From Parelaphostrongylus tenuis (Eukaryota > Nematoda > Chromadorea > Rhabditida > Metastrongylidae): a DNA stretch of 64,000 nucleotides. Under the pieces are notes generated by a model. It had not been told where the DNA came from, did no database searches, and saw only the letters and a program-made list of their open reading frames with translations. The position numbers and the translations under genes are program-made. The stretch lies in contig JAHQIW010000425.1 of the NCBI GenBank assembly GCA_019055375.1, positions 160,983 to 224,982 on the forward strand, read 5' to 3'. Positions 10,613 through 22,480 of the stretch are shown here, one piece after another; the first letter of the stretch is position 1, and each line of letters opens with the position of its first letter.

Positions 10613-12119
10613 ATTCCTGGCCACTATAATATTCCAGATGTGACCCGTGTGGCCCTAAACAACTCCGGAACATCGCTAACGAATTACTTAGATGAATACG
10701 CTTTTGTAGAAGCGGAAATCTCATTAGAAAAACCGAAAGAACCAATGATTTATCGAAATTTCTACCACTTCAAAATTCATTCTCAGCAATGAGCTTGAAC
10801 AACTCACAATGCATAACATGATTGTCGTATAGTTTCACGACGAGCGTGAGGATGGAAGAGCTTTAGATTACGATCATAAGAAATAACTATTACCCGTAAA
10901 TTGTTTGAACATATAAAATCCGGAGGACAGTAACTCTAGAAGAAGCTGAACGGCTCATAAGTAGCGATACGTTAGAAATCAAAATGTGGGCCAAAGCAAG
11001 GCAATAAAATTGAGGTTAATTGGATTCGGAAAGAGCACTATGGCATAATTCTTTGCTCGCAATCGAGGTGCAAATATAAATCAAATCTCTAGATCCATAA
11101 GAAAAACACGCGAATGTGAAAATTTAGTCCAGTAAAATGTGGAAAACGAATAGAAACCATGTAGTAATGTTTATACAAAAAGACGCTAGGCTTGGGAATA
11201 CTTAAACTATTCACTATCGATGTTTCCAAATTGAGAAAAAAGTGCTAAAACCAGGTCAGTTTGATTGATTAACTATGAAATTAGGGGTGAAAAAATTTAG
11301 CATTCTCAACAAGCAAGAATTACTTTCGTAATATTTATGACAAGTTTTCACTTTAGAAAATGAAGCACATTGGTGTAATATGTTAAAATGATTGAATGTT
11401 CAGTAAAAGAGATAGAACAATCTACATCTCGATAATAAGTTGAAAGCACGAGGAAAATTCCAGACATACACACATTTTCAGAAATATTTGAGCTTTAAGG
11501 AATAGGGAATCTTTATGGAAAGCAAAAAGATAATAATATTGACAGATATATCCAAAAAGAAGTGATAAATCGTCTAGTCTCATGACGAAGAGTCAAACAA
11601 CGTCGGGGTCTCGTCCATCTATTGCATGCTTCACAAAGCGGCTATCCGGCTCTTCGGCTTTCCGGCTCTCCAGCTTTGTCTCTGTCTCGTCTCCCACTAG
11701 AGCTAAGCACATAATATGTGGAGTAAAGCCACGCCCATTTTTCCCACCTTCTGCTCGGACCTTATGCTCACCTAAGCGTTCACAACTCGATGGGCAGCTG
11801 CTTGAACAGAATACATTAGGATAGTTCTAAGTAGCTGTTGGCCAATATGACGCGACTTTTTCTAACAGGTCTGCTTCAAAATTTATGGTTCAAGTGAGTA
11901 AGCAGAGCTTTGGTGTCGATGAGCTTCTGAGGTATGCATTATGCATACGACTCTATTCATATCATTGAAGCAGATATGGGTTTAATGCACATTTGAACTG
12001 GGCCATAGCTTACAGGGAACTAACGCTGTCAGAAATCAGTGTTCCACAGCCCCCAGCAGTGCGCTAACAATTCATGGTTCGCAAAAAAATGGTGGAGACG
12101 TTGGTGTATACTTGGGCAG
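10613..12119. other. Spacer upstream of the minus-strand gene
   Basis: This would hold the 5' untranslated region and promoter of the EVH1 gene if the ATG at 10612 is its start. No TATA box, trans-splice acceptor or other element stands out. An 80-codon plus-strand frame at 11582-11824 has no recognisable domain. Confidence 0.35.
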
Positions 12120-12192
12120 CGGATTTGAACCGGCAACCGAGCTTTTTGTAGCCAGTGTGCCTCAAGCCATTAACCTACATCCGCACTTCTTG
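12120..12192 (-). repeat. tRNA-like SINE head
   Basis: On the minus strand GTGCGGATGTAGGTTAATGG provides an A-box-like segment and GGTTCAAATCC a B box, 35-40 bases apart. The acceptor stem does not close and no anticodon arm forms cleanly, so a functional tRNA gene is unlikely. Confidence 0.45.
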
Positions 12193-12797
12193 TGGCACAT
12201 AAAACTAAAACCTTCTATGAGACTATATTGTATTTTAAGCGAGATCCAAAAATAGTCGATCGAAAGATATTGATATAAATACGGACAAGCAACCGTAAGC
12301 CGTGCAAATACACTCGACAATCAATCAATCTGAAAGAACATCACATTGGGTGGGTGATCTCTTCACCTAACGCAGAGAGTAACTTGTTCAGCGTTTATTC
12401 CCTATAATAGGAGCGTAACCGAATGTTAAGTGCGACTGATGAGGTTTGCTAAAAAGCCGAAACCGTACGCAATAATAAAAGAAAATCATGACTACAAGGT
12501 ATTCTGACGATGTGTCAGGCGAAATGGTATGAAAAACAGTTGTTAGCATCTCAGTTTTGATTTCAGGGAAGCTGCGGATCTGCATCGGTAATGACAAGAT
12601 AATTTCATTTCGCCAAATTAATCGTCGACGCTGAATAATGACAAAAGATAGCTTCTTTTCAGATCAAAAAAATCGTCGCACGTGTACTGACGAGTTGGCT
12701 TTCTTATATTGTAGCTAATCAAATACTTGCTGTGATGTAGCTGCAAATCAAAATGATATTTCAGAAGACTTTTACGCAAATCAAGCAGAGTAAAGAA

Positions 12798-12900
12798 GAA
12801 GGAAAGAAAGTAGTGTCTCCGCTCGGATGAAACACGGGTTCGACTCCCATTTGAGGTCGTATTTTTGCTCACCACTCAATTCTCTCAGGCGTATATGGCA
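12798..12900 (+). repeat. tRNA-like SINE fragment
   Basis: GTAGTGTCTCCGCTCGGAT and GGGTTCGACTCCC give an A/B-box pair. The following CTCACCACTCAATTCTCT recurs in diverged form at about 17108-17130 after another tRNA-like stretch, so this is one family of at least two copies. Confidence 0.4.
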
Positions 12901-13382
12901 GATCATAACACTGCGAAAAATGCAGTAAAAACATAAAAATTTCGATTGAAGAAGAGAGTCGACTTTTCTATTCAATGACTAGAAAATGATGAAAAAACTT
13001 CTTTGAAACATCGAAAGTCTGTGAGAACTTCTTAAACTTAAGAGAACAAAAAAAGAGATGGAGAAGACTAATCATTTAGTATGAAAGTATGTCGACAATT
13101 TTTCCGCACTTCTTAAGCTATTGCATATAATATCCATTTTCATTAATTGAATATCCAAGGCGACGTCGATCTTGCGAGAGAAATAAGGCAAAAAATAGAG
13201 TGATTAACTAAATATGTGAAGCAGGATGGAATCTATTGAAATTGTAACTTTGATTAGAAATTATCAGAAGGTACTATGAGCTCTCTAAAATCCGAACAGT
13301 TATCAAATTAACAACTGAACATGCCACTTCATTTAAACTGCTTTTATAGACCTCGCTCAAAAACAATAATAATCTGATAGTA

Positions 13383-13549
13383 TGATAACATGTTTCGAGC
13401 CTTCTATGAGGTTTGCCCCTCTATCCCTTTGGGACCACTGAACCGAAGGGCAGGCACCGCACTACTGATGAGTCTGGAAAGGCGAAACAGGCCTGTAACA
13501 CTATAAAGGCCATACCGGACCTCACAGAGGACCCGAAACATGTTACTGA
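13383..13549 (+). repeat. Hammerhead-bearing element with inverted ends, copy A
   Basis: The ends TGATAACATGTTTCGAGCC and CGAAACATGTTACTGA are inverted repeats that continue to about 30 bp (ATGAGGT/ACCTCA). The interior holds a plus-strand hammerhead core. It matches 49646-49824 end to end, with the same inverted ends, which defines the element boundaries. Confidence 0.65.
13448..13520 (+). ncRNA. Hammerhead ribozyme core, stem I degraded
   Basis: CTGATGA (13465-13471), stem II GTCT/AGGC with a GGAA loop, GAAA, and a palindromic stem III ACAGG/CCTGT are all present and followed by U-A. The strand expected to pair as inner stem I does not match, so self-cleavage is doubtful although the catalytic core is intact. 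Confidence 0.5.
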
Positions 13550-14559
13550 ACAGTTTCTTGACACGATGGTTGAGGATGGTCGGTGACCTGGTAAAGATAA
13601 GCTCACTGAAATGACATTTCAAGCCTACCCAACTAAAATATTCTGTGGAGAAATGTAGTTATAACATTTTCAATGAACCCATGAATTGCTATTTTTCCGC
13701 TAAAGTAATTCAACAGTAAGATTTTCCATTGATTTAGTGCTCTTCCTTTTGTGTTACCTGCACACCTTTGACCAAAGCTTTTTCACCGTAACATCATGAT
13801 ATCAAAAAAGCATTACATCTATTTTTCACCTATTTTTCACAACTTTATATGTGATACCCCACATTGATGTTTTAACGACGGCTTTAGTAGTATTAGTAGT
13901 AATATTCCGATATCTATCGTTTTTACTACCTTGATCCACGAATTTCTTAGCCTCTCCCATGGCCAGCTCAATGATTTAACTTAAAGCGGAAGGTTCTTTG
14001 TTCTTTGCTAGATCCACGACGCTTATGAAAGCTCATGAAGCAGATTTTTCCGTCTGCTCAGCTCTGAGGTTAAGTTTTTCAACATGTCGAATTCTCAGTG
14101 AAGACCCAAAAGGCTGAAGCATTTGAAGATAACATTTTCACTAAACGTGAATTTCCATTCCAAAATCAGAAACGAGTCTATTTATAAACATTGTTTCCGT
14201 TAGTATCAGGCCGATGATCCATCTTCTTCACAGGCGCTCCGTTAAAGCCAGTACGCAGTCACTAGGCTTGGTTAAGCGCCTGTTGTTTTAAATACGTTAT
14301 CAGCAATAAGTCAAAGATTATGTGGCTCCCTTTCATCGACCTTCACTCCTCGACTAATATATCATGTCATTTCTTCACATAATTTCTTCTTGAGTGACAT
14401 AATGTTACAAGTTCAAAGACCTAATGTTCTTGATGATATCGATATACAGAGCGATATATTACTACCTGAGATTTTTTTTTTCAAATATTAAGATAACATG
14501 AAATTAATAAGAAGTCCTGCTCTACTGATATGCCATTCATGTAACACCGACATCTCCAG

Positions 14560-14873
14560 ATTCCACTGCCATCAGAAGAGCATATCGAATGGTAACAGAT
14601 TAGAAATCGTCGTGAGAAAAAGGACTTGGCCAAGTAAGGATGCTTTACTGAGCGATGCCTCATTCGAGAAGTTTCACTACGATACGGCCACGAAGTTTCT
14701 CATCGTGAAGAGGAACGACAGTGCACAATTAGCAGAAATTAGTCCTACTCTGAAAATTGTAAAGATGTTGAGCCCTTCGTCGAATAAAGCTTTTTATCAA
14801 CCCCACATTTGCTTAATAATCTACGAATTAGTTATTATTGGAGCCAAGATGGAAGAAACTCCTACTTTCCTAC
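14560..14873 (+). CDS. Exon-like frame of 104 codons, unassigned
   Basis: CATCTCCAG acts as acceptor and CCTAC|GTAAGT as donor around an uninterrupted frame (phase 2 to phase 1). The translation is mixed in composition, with FEKFHYDTATKFLIVKR and ISPTLKIVKMLS. No signal peptide, membrane segment or known motif is seen. The ATG at 14498 lies in the same frame upstream of the acceptor, so an unspliced start there is an alternative. After the donor another frame stays open (to about 15050), which could also mean an old frameshifted insertion. Function unknown. Confidence 0.3.
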
Positions 14874-15244
14874 GTAAGTCGAGTTAGACAGATCGCGCAC
14901 GATCTTTACTTTGGCTTTCGTCTCACCAGAGACGGGATCCTGAAGTCGGTGGATTCAATCAAGTGGGCTCAGGCCAACATACTGAATTACCTTCTTGACT
15001 CAAAATTAAGTGCTTCCCATTCGGCGTTTTACCCTTCCCTCATCTGCATCTGAAGTTGCATCATTCATTGGAACTGAATGATCATACCTCTTTCAAACGA
15101 TCAACTTGTAAAGTTGATTCACATGAAGCAACTAGACACAAGTGGCTTCACCGTTGCATGTTTCAAGCATCGTTCAAGAGAATGGTAGAAAAACCATTTG
15201 AAATAAAGATGGTGCAAAAAACTAGTTCAAGCAAAATGCGCGCG

Positions 15245-15462
15245 TAAAGCCAAACTCCATCCCCCACCCTCCACTTTTCTCCGGCAGTCAACAACAACGT
15301 CCTGTGGAACGCCACAGTAAGGCTGTCCACAAGATTGCAACGAGACTCACTCAATCAATATTATTCAGGAAGAAGACGGACAACGAATTGAATGTTAGAA
15401 GTACTGGGATCTGCATAGTGAAAAAAAAGAAGGCACTGTGATGACGGATTAAATAATGTGCT
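15245..15462 (+). repeat. SINE family 1, copy lacking the tRNA-like head
   Basis: The blocks CTCCGGCAGTCAACAACAACG, ACGCCACAG and TTAGAAGTACTGGGATC match in order those of the copies at 38233-38502, 40776-41035, 45308-45570 and 49060-49312. The head with promoter boxes is truncated. Confidence 0.7.
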
Positions 15463-16063
15463 AAAAAAAGTAATCATTGTGCATCAAAATAGTTTTAAAA
15501 AAGTGCAGAAAGTGCTTTTGAGCCATGTATGGCTCATACTGATGTCAATGCATTAAGTGAATGTGACCGATAAATCTGTTAGACGACGTTTGACAGCAAC
15601 AGCAGCAATACTTGTCGTTGTCCGCCATCGATGTAAGTGGGTAATTGTTGCAGACATAAGGCAGTAAACGCTCACATAAACCAGATTACAATCTCTTAAA
15701 TTGAACCATAAAAGGATAGTTCCATGACTTTTGGCCTTCGCACAAATTGACAATTGTAAGTTTGCAAAAACAAACCTTTCCATGTTGTCATATGTTGTCA
15801 TGTGTGTTGTCATGTGTCTCTACTCGTTTCAAAAAGAGTTCCGATTTCCTGAATGATTTCACATCAATGTTTCCGTTTCCTGTCAAAAGGTGAATGAAGA
15901 TTTCGAATATGTTTGACGCTCAACAAGTCGTTAGAACCTTTTTACCGTCTATGAGAGAAAGCGCCTGCGAAGTAGATTCTCCGTAGGCTAATATCATCAC
16001 CTAAATTATTTTCCTCGATAAAATTATTGTTTGATAGCTTACGCTTTTATAAAGGTAAAAGAT

Positions 16064-16310
16064 GAAGCTTTCGGCGTTGATCGATCACCTGAGGGATGCA
16101 CCATACATTCGTGTTCAATTTTTAACTTCGTTTGAGGTGATTGCATATGTGGCCTTCACAATGAATCGCGCTAGCCTCCCGCTAAACCGAAGCAGTGCTG
16201 CCTACCCTCCCACACGGGTCTGAGACCAGTCTGGTTCGGTACCCGGAGGGACGGATGGCTTGGTAAGCTATGAGCGCGAGGTCGCACCATTGACCTCGTG
16301 TCTTGTATAT
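16064..16310 (-). repeat. SINE family 2, near-full copy
   Basis: In reverse orientation this copy runs from a tRNA-like head (reverse of GCGCGAGGTCGCACCATTG region) through GGTCTCAGACC to the tail GCATGGTGCATCCCTC and CAACGCCGAAAGC. It matches the complete copy at 53866-54169 over the body. Confidence 0.7.
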
Positions 16311-17499
16311 GGGTATTAGATATGAATAATTAGATGTAAAAATAGCTTTGATTTGCTTTTGGTAAAGTTTTTTAAAAGGAAAAAGAGTCGAAAATAAAAA
16401 ACAAAGAAGGTTTTGAAAATATTCGCTCAAAAGTAATTACTATAGAGGTGAGAAAAAATCCTATACAAATTTCTCATCAAAAAATTTGATTGGATGCCAT
16501 GGAAACAAAGTGAAAATCAATCTGAAGCTATCTAACGGAAAAAAGCTGGAAGCAAGGAAAACTTTGTGAAATTTTTTTTCTTATCAACGGAAGAAGAAAA
16601 AGAAAAGAGAAGAGAAAAAAAAGCAAAGCGGAAAACTAGGCAGAAAACATGGCACGACAAGAGCACAAAATTTTTCTTTCAAAGAAAACTGCCCAGGATA
16701 ATCAAAACCGCGAGCAATAATGATCTAACCGAATACCGTTTCAGTAAAACAAGCGTATTCATAGGTCGTTTTTCGAAAAATGTCTCAAGAAATTTGTGGA
16801 TCACTCTCGATGCGAGAGCTTCCAGAATTATAACACTGACGGTCATGACGGCTTCGATGTTGGACATATTGGTTGGTCAGTGGAAGCCGCCACGACGGCG
16901 CCAACATTGAACGAACCAATTTACATGAATATCTGATAACGAACACTTTGGGACGTCGTGCGGACGCTAGTCGGACTATAGCCGCAATCCCCTCGACTGA
17001 TCCATTATCAAATCGCAGCGCACTCAACTACAGAAAAATCGTAGCAGTGGTAGCACACGCCGTTGGAAAGGGGAATTGCTGGTCCCACTCCCGCCTAAGG
17101 TCGAATTTCTACTTGCCACTCAATCTTCCTAGACAAATTCCACAAATTCCTCGGTCCTCAAGCTTTGTTTTCTTCGCCTTCAATTTTCCACTGTCGTTGT
17201 AACAAAAATAAAGTGGTATAATGTGGTTCTGAATTAATCCGTCCTTAGATTTATTGCAGAGATGCAAGAACTTCTCGCGCATCATCCGCTTCCTCGTATC
17301 CAACATTTGCAAAGGTTTTTTGAACATGATTGTATATGAGCTGTGGAATTTTTTCGGATTCGCACAAATGTCGAATGTTGCTTGAGGCGACTATTCTTGC
17401 AACTCCGAGATAGCAGTTTTCACATGAAGTAGAGGAAGTAAGCCTTTTTTAGACAAGTCCGATACGAATTTTCCGACCTTGAAAAGAGAAGCATGGTGG

Positions 17500-17590
17500 G
17501 ACAGGAGTGGGATCGAATTAGCGCCTCGCCACCGTCCGTGTGTTGAATAGGGTCATTGTCATTGTGCTACGCGCTCCCCAATATGAGATA
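17500..17590 (-). repeat. SINE family 6, tRNA-like head
   Basis: On the minus strand the head GGGGAGCGCGTAGCACAATG is close to that at 31735-31800, followed by a B-box-like AATTCGATCCCAC. The downstream body of the family is not obvious here. A second tRNA-like segment on the plus strand at 17640-17720 (GGCGAGCTTTGCGCAGAGG and AGTTCGATTCC) lies next to it. Confidence 0.4.
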
Positions 17591-17754
17591 TAAATACACT
17601 GATGGGATTACAACATACATAAGTCAATATGTAGATATACAGGAGGCGAGCTTTGCGCAGAGGTGCGAAGTGCCTTACAACGCTTACGCAATGAGCATTA
17701 GTTCGATTCCACGCCCTTGAATAACTATTTCAGAGTTTACAAAATGGTAATAGT

Positions 17755-18110
17755 TCAATAAGCGCATCGGAAGGCCGCAGCGATTTGTCTTATTTTCTCA
17801 CACGACCCGCCTTCACATTTTACCGCGCAAATCCTACTACTTCTTGCACTTGATTCGTTTCGATTCAGCGTTCTCCACAAAGATTTCCGAACATTCCGTG
17901 TTTTGCTTCGACTGCTGCTTGAGGTCTTCGCCTTCTTCATGAACACCAAATTGGTCGAATGCTGGTCGAGACGATTTCCTTTATAATGTTGGAGGTAGCC
18001 AAGGTAAAGCATTTTCTGAGGCGCTCTTTAATTGATTGCATGGGAGTGTTGTGTGAGGGAATCGAACCTTCGCACTGTTTCTTGATAGTCTGCTCAACCA
18101 GCCAATTTGA
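17755..18110 (-). repeat. SINE family 3, diverged copy
   Basis: Reverse-oriented blocks (GGTTCGATTCCC as B box, CAAGAAGTAGTAGG-type tail and the AACGAATCAAGTGCAAGAA block) resemble the plus-strand copy at 61676-61980. A long minus frame through it is the repeat body, not a gene. Confidence 0.5.
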
Positions 18111-18297
18111 TCAGGACCTCAACATGAAAATAGCATTTTGAAATGAGTGCTTAAGTTACACATTCTTCATAGAATCTAAATGAGTAAAAGAATACTGAGC
18201 TATAAGAAGATCTACGAGTTAGGAGACTTCTCTAATTTTTCTCGTTTCATATTCGTCTGACTAGCTTCTAAAGTCGCAAAACTCTCTCAGTTCTGCT

Positions 18298-18398
18298 ACA
18301 AAATCATTTCTGAGCCATGCATGTCGTGTGGTCTGTTTATGAAGCCATCCCTTTTACTAAAAGACCACACGACATGCATGGCGTAAAAATGATTTTGT
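18298..18398. repeat. Hairpin element, 37-base inverted arms
   Basis: The arms 18298-18334 and 18362-18398 are near-perfect inverted copies (ACAAAATCATTT at the outer ends, AGACCACACGACATGCATGG in the inner arm) separated by a 27-base loop. The sequence has no coding frame and resembles a foldback M ITE-type insertion. Confidence 0.8.
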
Positions 18399-18571
18399 GG
18401 CATATTGAACTTTGAGCTGTGGTCTTAAGAAAACACTCGAAAGGAAAAATCTCTCAGTTCTACTAACATTTGAACGATAATCAGTATTTTTCAAATGTAC
18501 TTTTGACAGCATGTTTATACGTTGTAATACTTCTCTTCTGTAACTCCTCAAAACATTTCAGAAATCAGATC

Positions 18572-18690
18572 AGCTTTTAGGCAGTAACTTCAAACACATG
18601 CCTTAATGTTCTTGCCTAATACATTAGAACATTTCAAGCTACTCTAGTTGACACAAAGTCCACTTAGAAGGAAGTTACTGCCTAAAAGCT
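18572..18690. repeat. Hairpin element, 20-base perfect inverted arms
   Basis: AGCTTTTAGGCAGTAACTTC at 18572-18591 is repeated inverted at 18671-18690. Inside it a second inverted pair (AATGTTCT with AGAACATT) is nested. A short foldback transposon is the likely origin. Confidence 0.8.
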
Positions 18691-19775
18691 TTTTTGAATT
18701 CGGTGTATCGTAGCTTTTCAATTCAAATCTGTTCACATTAGATATCACAATTAGTATCGTCGTAAATTCCATCACATCAGGATTAAGAACCGCGAATCGT
18801 TTCAAAACGTTAGTCATGTCAAGTTGCAGCTAGTATTCTCTTCAAGTAGATCTGATCACAATTAAATCGATGGGAAATACTGATTGCGAAAAAGCTTGAA
18901 GGGAGTTTGACTGGGCTTTCAGTTCGTGTATTATCTTTTTGCCAAGAAAAACTGCTTCTAATGGCCATAATTTGCTCCAAAGAACTCCAGACAGTCCAGA
19001 TTTTATCGCGCGAAAAAGACAGCAGTTGGAAGTTATCAATTAGAACTGGACATAAACTAGAGATATTCCTCTTAATCACAGAAACTACATGAGTAGGAAA
19101 GAATAGGTGAGAAATATGGAGAAATTACTTGGTATGAAAGTCCAGGTCAACGTCTCCAATGCGGTGAATCTACGACGGCATCAAGACAAATTCAATCGCT
19201 CCGCCTATTATTTCCACAGAGCAATCTCAACTCGTTACGTTTCTGACAAAAAGACATAACAATGACGACAACGAAGTGCAGTAAAGGTTTTCTTTTAAGA
19301 TACTGTTTATTTCAAGAAAAAAGACAGATTCTGAAAGAACAAAACATCGACGACGGCAACGTAAAAAAGAAGTTAGAAGGCTACCTCATTTGAGAAAAAA
19401 GGCAAAATCTGAAGGAATGGTACAATGAAACTCATTTTCGGATAGCACTTCTTCTTCGTTGAATTCACTTGTACTCTGTTTTACGAGACGTGTGTGTTAA
19501 ATGTCATATAGTAATACAGATGTATTCTTAGTATAATTTCAGTGTTACCAAAATACGCTTTCAAAAACGGGACTACTTTTCTCATGTTTAACGGATCTGA
19601 AACAACATATCAGAGCCCTGCAAAACATTCGAGAGCGCTTTTCTCTTGAGACTACATTAAAGCAAAGATCTGCAAAGGAGAGCGAAAAGAAATGCAAAGA
19701 ACTCGAGTCTAGCACTTTGAGTTTGGCGATTGTGGTGTTCAGGCACCGCCATAATTAGTATCAAGCTTGGATTAC

Positions 19776-19834
19776 CTGACACAACGACGGCGCCCAGTGC
19801 AAGCATAGAGTAACTCTTGGCTCCGTTGTCTGGT
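19776..19834 (-). CDS. Exon-like 59-base segment, unassigned
   Basis: On the minus strand a pyrimidine tract CTCCCCCAGTTTTACAG precedes and TGTCAG|GTAATCC follows a short segment. In phase 2 to 1 it reads PDNGAKSYSMLALGAVVVS, which has a hydrophobic end as in a membrane segment. It is too short for family assignment. It could be an upstream exon of the minus-strand EVH1 gene (joining at an alternative acceptor before 10630) or belong to another gene. Confidence 0.3.
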
Positions 19835-22329
19835 CTGTAAAACTGGGGGAGAGATCTAAGGAACTTGGCACCAAAACACCTTTATTGATGAAGAGGAACC
19901 AAGCTGACCACTCGAGTTGGGTGAGTTTCTACTAGCTATACGACTAGCACAACTCAACTATCGAAAAAAAACCGCAATCTGCTCAAATTCCAACAGATAG
20001 TGGGCTAGACTAAGTCCACGATAGACGGTATGTTGCCGCGTGGGCGGAATTTTTCGAATATTGGAAAATTCATGATCTTCTGACGCTGATATATTCCAGC
20101 TGTGCAATATAACATATCGACATTTGGGTGTATAACTCTGACAACTTTCTTCCAGAGTCAGAAGTTTTTGGTATTTTCTCAAGCCACATTATCACGTTTC
20201 TCTTCAGAGAAAGTGATAGAAATTTATTTCTACACATTGCTGTAAACTCGGGCAATTAGAGGCACCTCAACTATGTATAAAATAAAACATCATGTCTTCA
20301 TCATGAAATAAATGAAATGCCATTTTGCGGAAAAATCTTTAGAGTATTGCAAAGATCGAAGAGAGCCACGTTTCTGGAAATTCATTTTATGCATTGGGTT
20401 ACTCAGTAAAAACTATGGCAAAGTGAAAGAACGAAAATCGAAGGAGAAATGCGCACGAGTTGTCATGTTGTTATGCAAAATGATTGATGCTGATGAGGAC
20501 TGCATAGTGGGGTTTACGGCTTCAACCCGGAATTAGCGCCTTTGCTTTGTTAGAATTTACGAATTTGAGCGATATCGTGCTGAAGAAAAGAATTTTGTCA
20601 AAGTAAAACAATGCTGGTAGAATCAGATAAAAGATATTAAACAGTCGAAATGGTCGTTTCAGTCTTCTTTTACTTAAAGAGTTGTAAAGTGACACGCTTT
20701 TTTCTACAAATCCAAATGAGCCAAAAGACAGAAAAGTATAAAAAAATTCACGGGTAAACAAACTTTTTTGTATTCCTTCTATAATACTCAGAGTGATCTT
20801 CTGACTGGATTTAAAGGCTATGAAATCTTTTTTAGTTTCATCAATCCTTGAGTTCTTTTTCTTAGATGTCTTTTCTAACACCACGTTAATACAATGAGAT
20901 TTTTCTCCTGTAATTATTTAGAATTTTCTGAAGCCAGCTCCGCTTCTTAACTGTTAACTTTTAGACATCTAATTTTATGGTGTTGCCTGAAATTTTATAA
21001 CATTCGAAGCTAATCGTTTCAGTTAGAACAACGTCCAAAATAGAAGGATATAAAATTTGCATATTTTCAATAAAAATGCAAAGGATATATGCAAAAATTT
21101 ACGCCGCTTCGAATAAGATGAAGTTATCCAATTTGTACTTATCGTATTCGAAGATCAGGCCCTTGTGCAAATCTTTTTTTCGGACCCAGAAGTTGCGCGT
21201 CGAAACGATTTCTAAAAGTCTGCCTCTCTTCCATTCAAATACGAAAAGCTCCAGATGTATCTACTTGTACAGCTTCAGATAATTTCATTAAATGAGCAAA
21301 TAAATGAGTTGAAAAGCTAATAAATTATACTATACTAATAATCCGATCCATATACTAATAATAAAGAAGTACTAATCCATTTATGCAATTTACATTCCCT
21401 TACTTTAACTCATTTAGTGGCCTTTCTTTCAGAGACTTTGGACTTTCATACTCGTTCAACAGGAGTGCCAATAGTGCAGTGGTGGAGACGCCATGAGGTA
21501 AATTGATATTTGTGAGCATTGCTCCTTATCCGCGCTCCGTATCGCAGGTGTCGGTCAGATTTTGGATAGAATTTGTCTAGGAAATGGAAAAGCACTACAT
21601 TGCAGATCGTCAAGCTTCGACAATTTAACCATGTCAACGACATTACGAATACATTCAAATGCGTATACCAACCCACGGGTATTGATCAGTGCTCGAACTT
21701 TGTCCTTCATTCTTCATCAATCTACCGCTTGCTCCACCAGGAGTGGCACTACCCACAACTGATGATCCTTAGAAATCACGATCATCAGGACTTCAACAGT
21801 ACCACTTTCATGGTGACCTGCCAAATTTTTGATCTCTAAAATTCATGTTATATCGCTTTTTAGATAGTCTCTGCAATTATTTTCTTGAGGCATTGTCTTC
21901 TGAACAACCAAAGCTCAATAGTGTCGACTTCTATTATGTTTTTTAACTTCCGGAACTACAAGGCACCAAACCAGCTACAAGGCACCAAACCAATGTCAAA
22001 CATTTCTTTGTAAAAACAATGCTTTTTCATAGCGTTAAACACTCTTTTTTCATGTAACATTATATACTAAGACATTTTGACTGCTCCACTTACGCGGAAA
22101 GCAATCAGAATACCAAAACGATTTAACCACGTATTCGTGACATCTGTGAAGCGTTGGATTCATGCCGATGTTTTGTTCAATATGGAAAGTCTCCATGAAA
22201 CTTGAACGCGGTACTCAGAGAGATACAATAGATATACACAAGTACACTGGACCAAATGAAACTAAATGAAATGGTTTCGTCGGACGGAGGCCTCCTTTCA
22301 ACGCGTTCGTTACCATGTAGGTATGCCCA
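19835..22329. other. Spacer without assignable features
   Basis: It contains a 120-codon minus-strand frame (20522-20884) rich in Phe, Leu, Lys and Ser without recognised motif, and overlapping frames at 21446-21839 without motif. None has splice sites and composition together good enough to call a gene. Confidence 0.35.
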
Positions 22330-22480
22330 TCCTATGACATGCGGCACGGTTGCCGGCTGGTGAAGCTTCGAACAACAGTGTGGTGGTTTTCTAATAAAGA
22401 TGTGAATTTCTATCGCCAACAAGGAGATTTTATTGCCGAAAATTGGTCAAGTGTGACCAAAGGTATCTGTGGCAGAAACA
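22330..22480 (+). mobile_element. Possible mariner transposase C-terminal remnant
   Basis: The frame reads FSNKDVNFYRQ and then a segment ENWSSVTKGICG, which resembles the FYR-G-x(4)-L-x-W-x-x-V spacing at the mariner C terminus. Only about 40 residues are covered and no catalytic residue is included, so this is tentative. Confidence 0.3.

Larger units (their letters stand above)
18126..19775. other. Spacer with two hairpin elements
   Basis: Apart from the two inverted-repeat hairpins annotated separately, nothing recognisable is seen. Overlapping frames at 18819-19092 on both strands carry no motif. Confidence 0.4.

Noticed and set aside
20481..20520. CTGATGAGGACTGC as another hammerhead core
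   Set aside because: No GAAA box and no pairing stems follow.
20522..20884. 120-codon minus-strand frame
   Set aside because: Phe/Leu/Lys-biased composition typical of AT-rich chance frames, no motif, no convincing splice sites.
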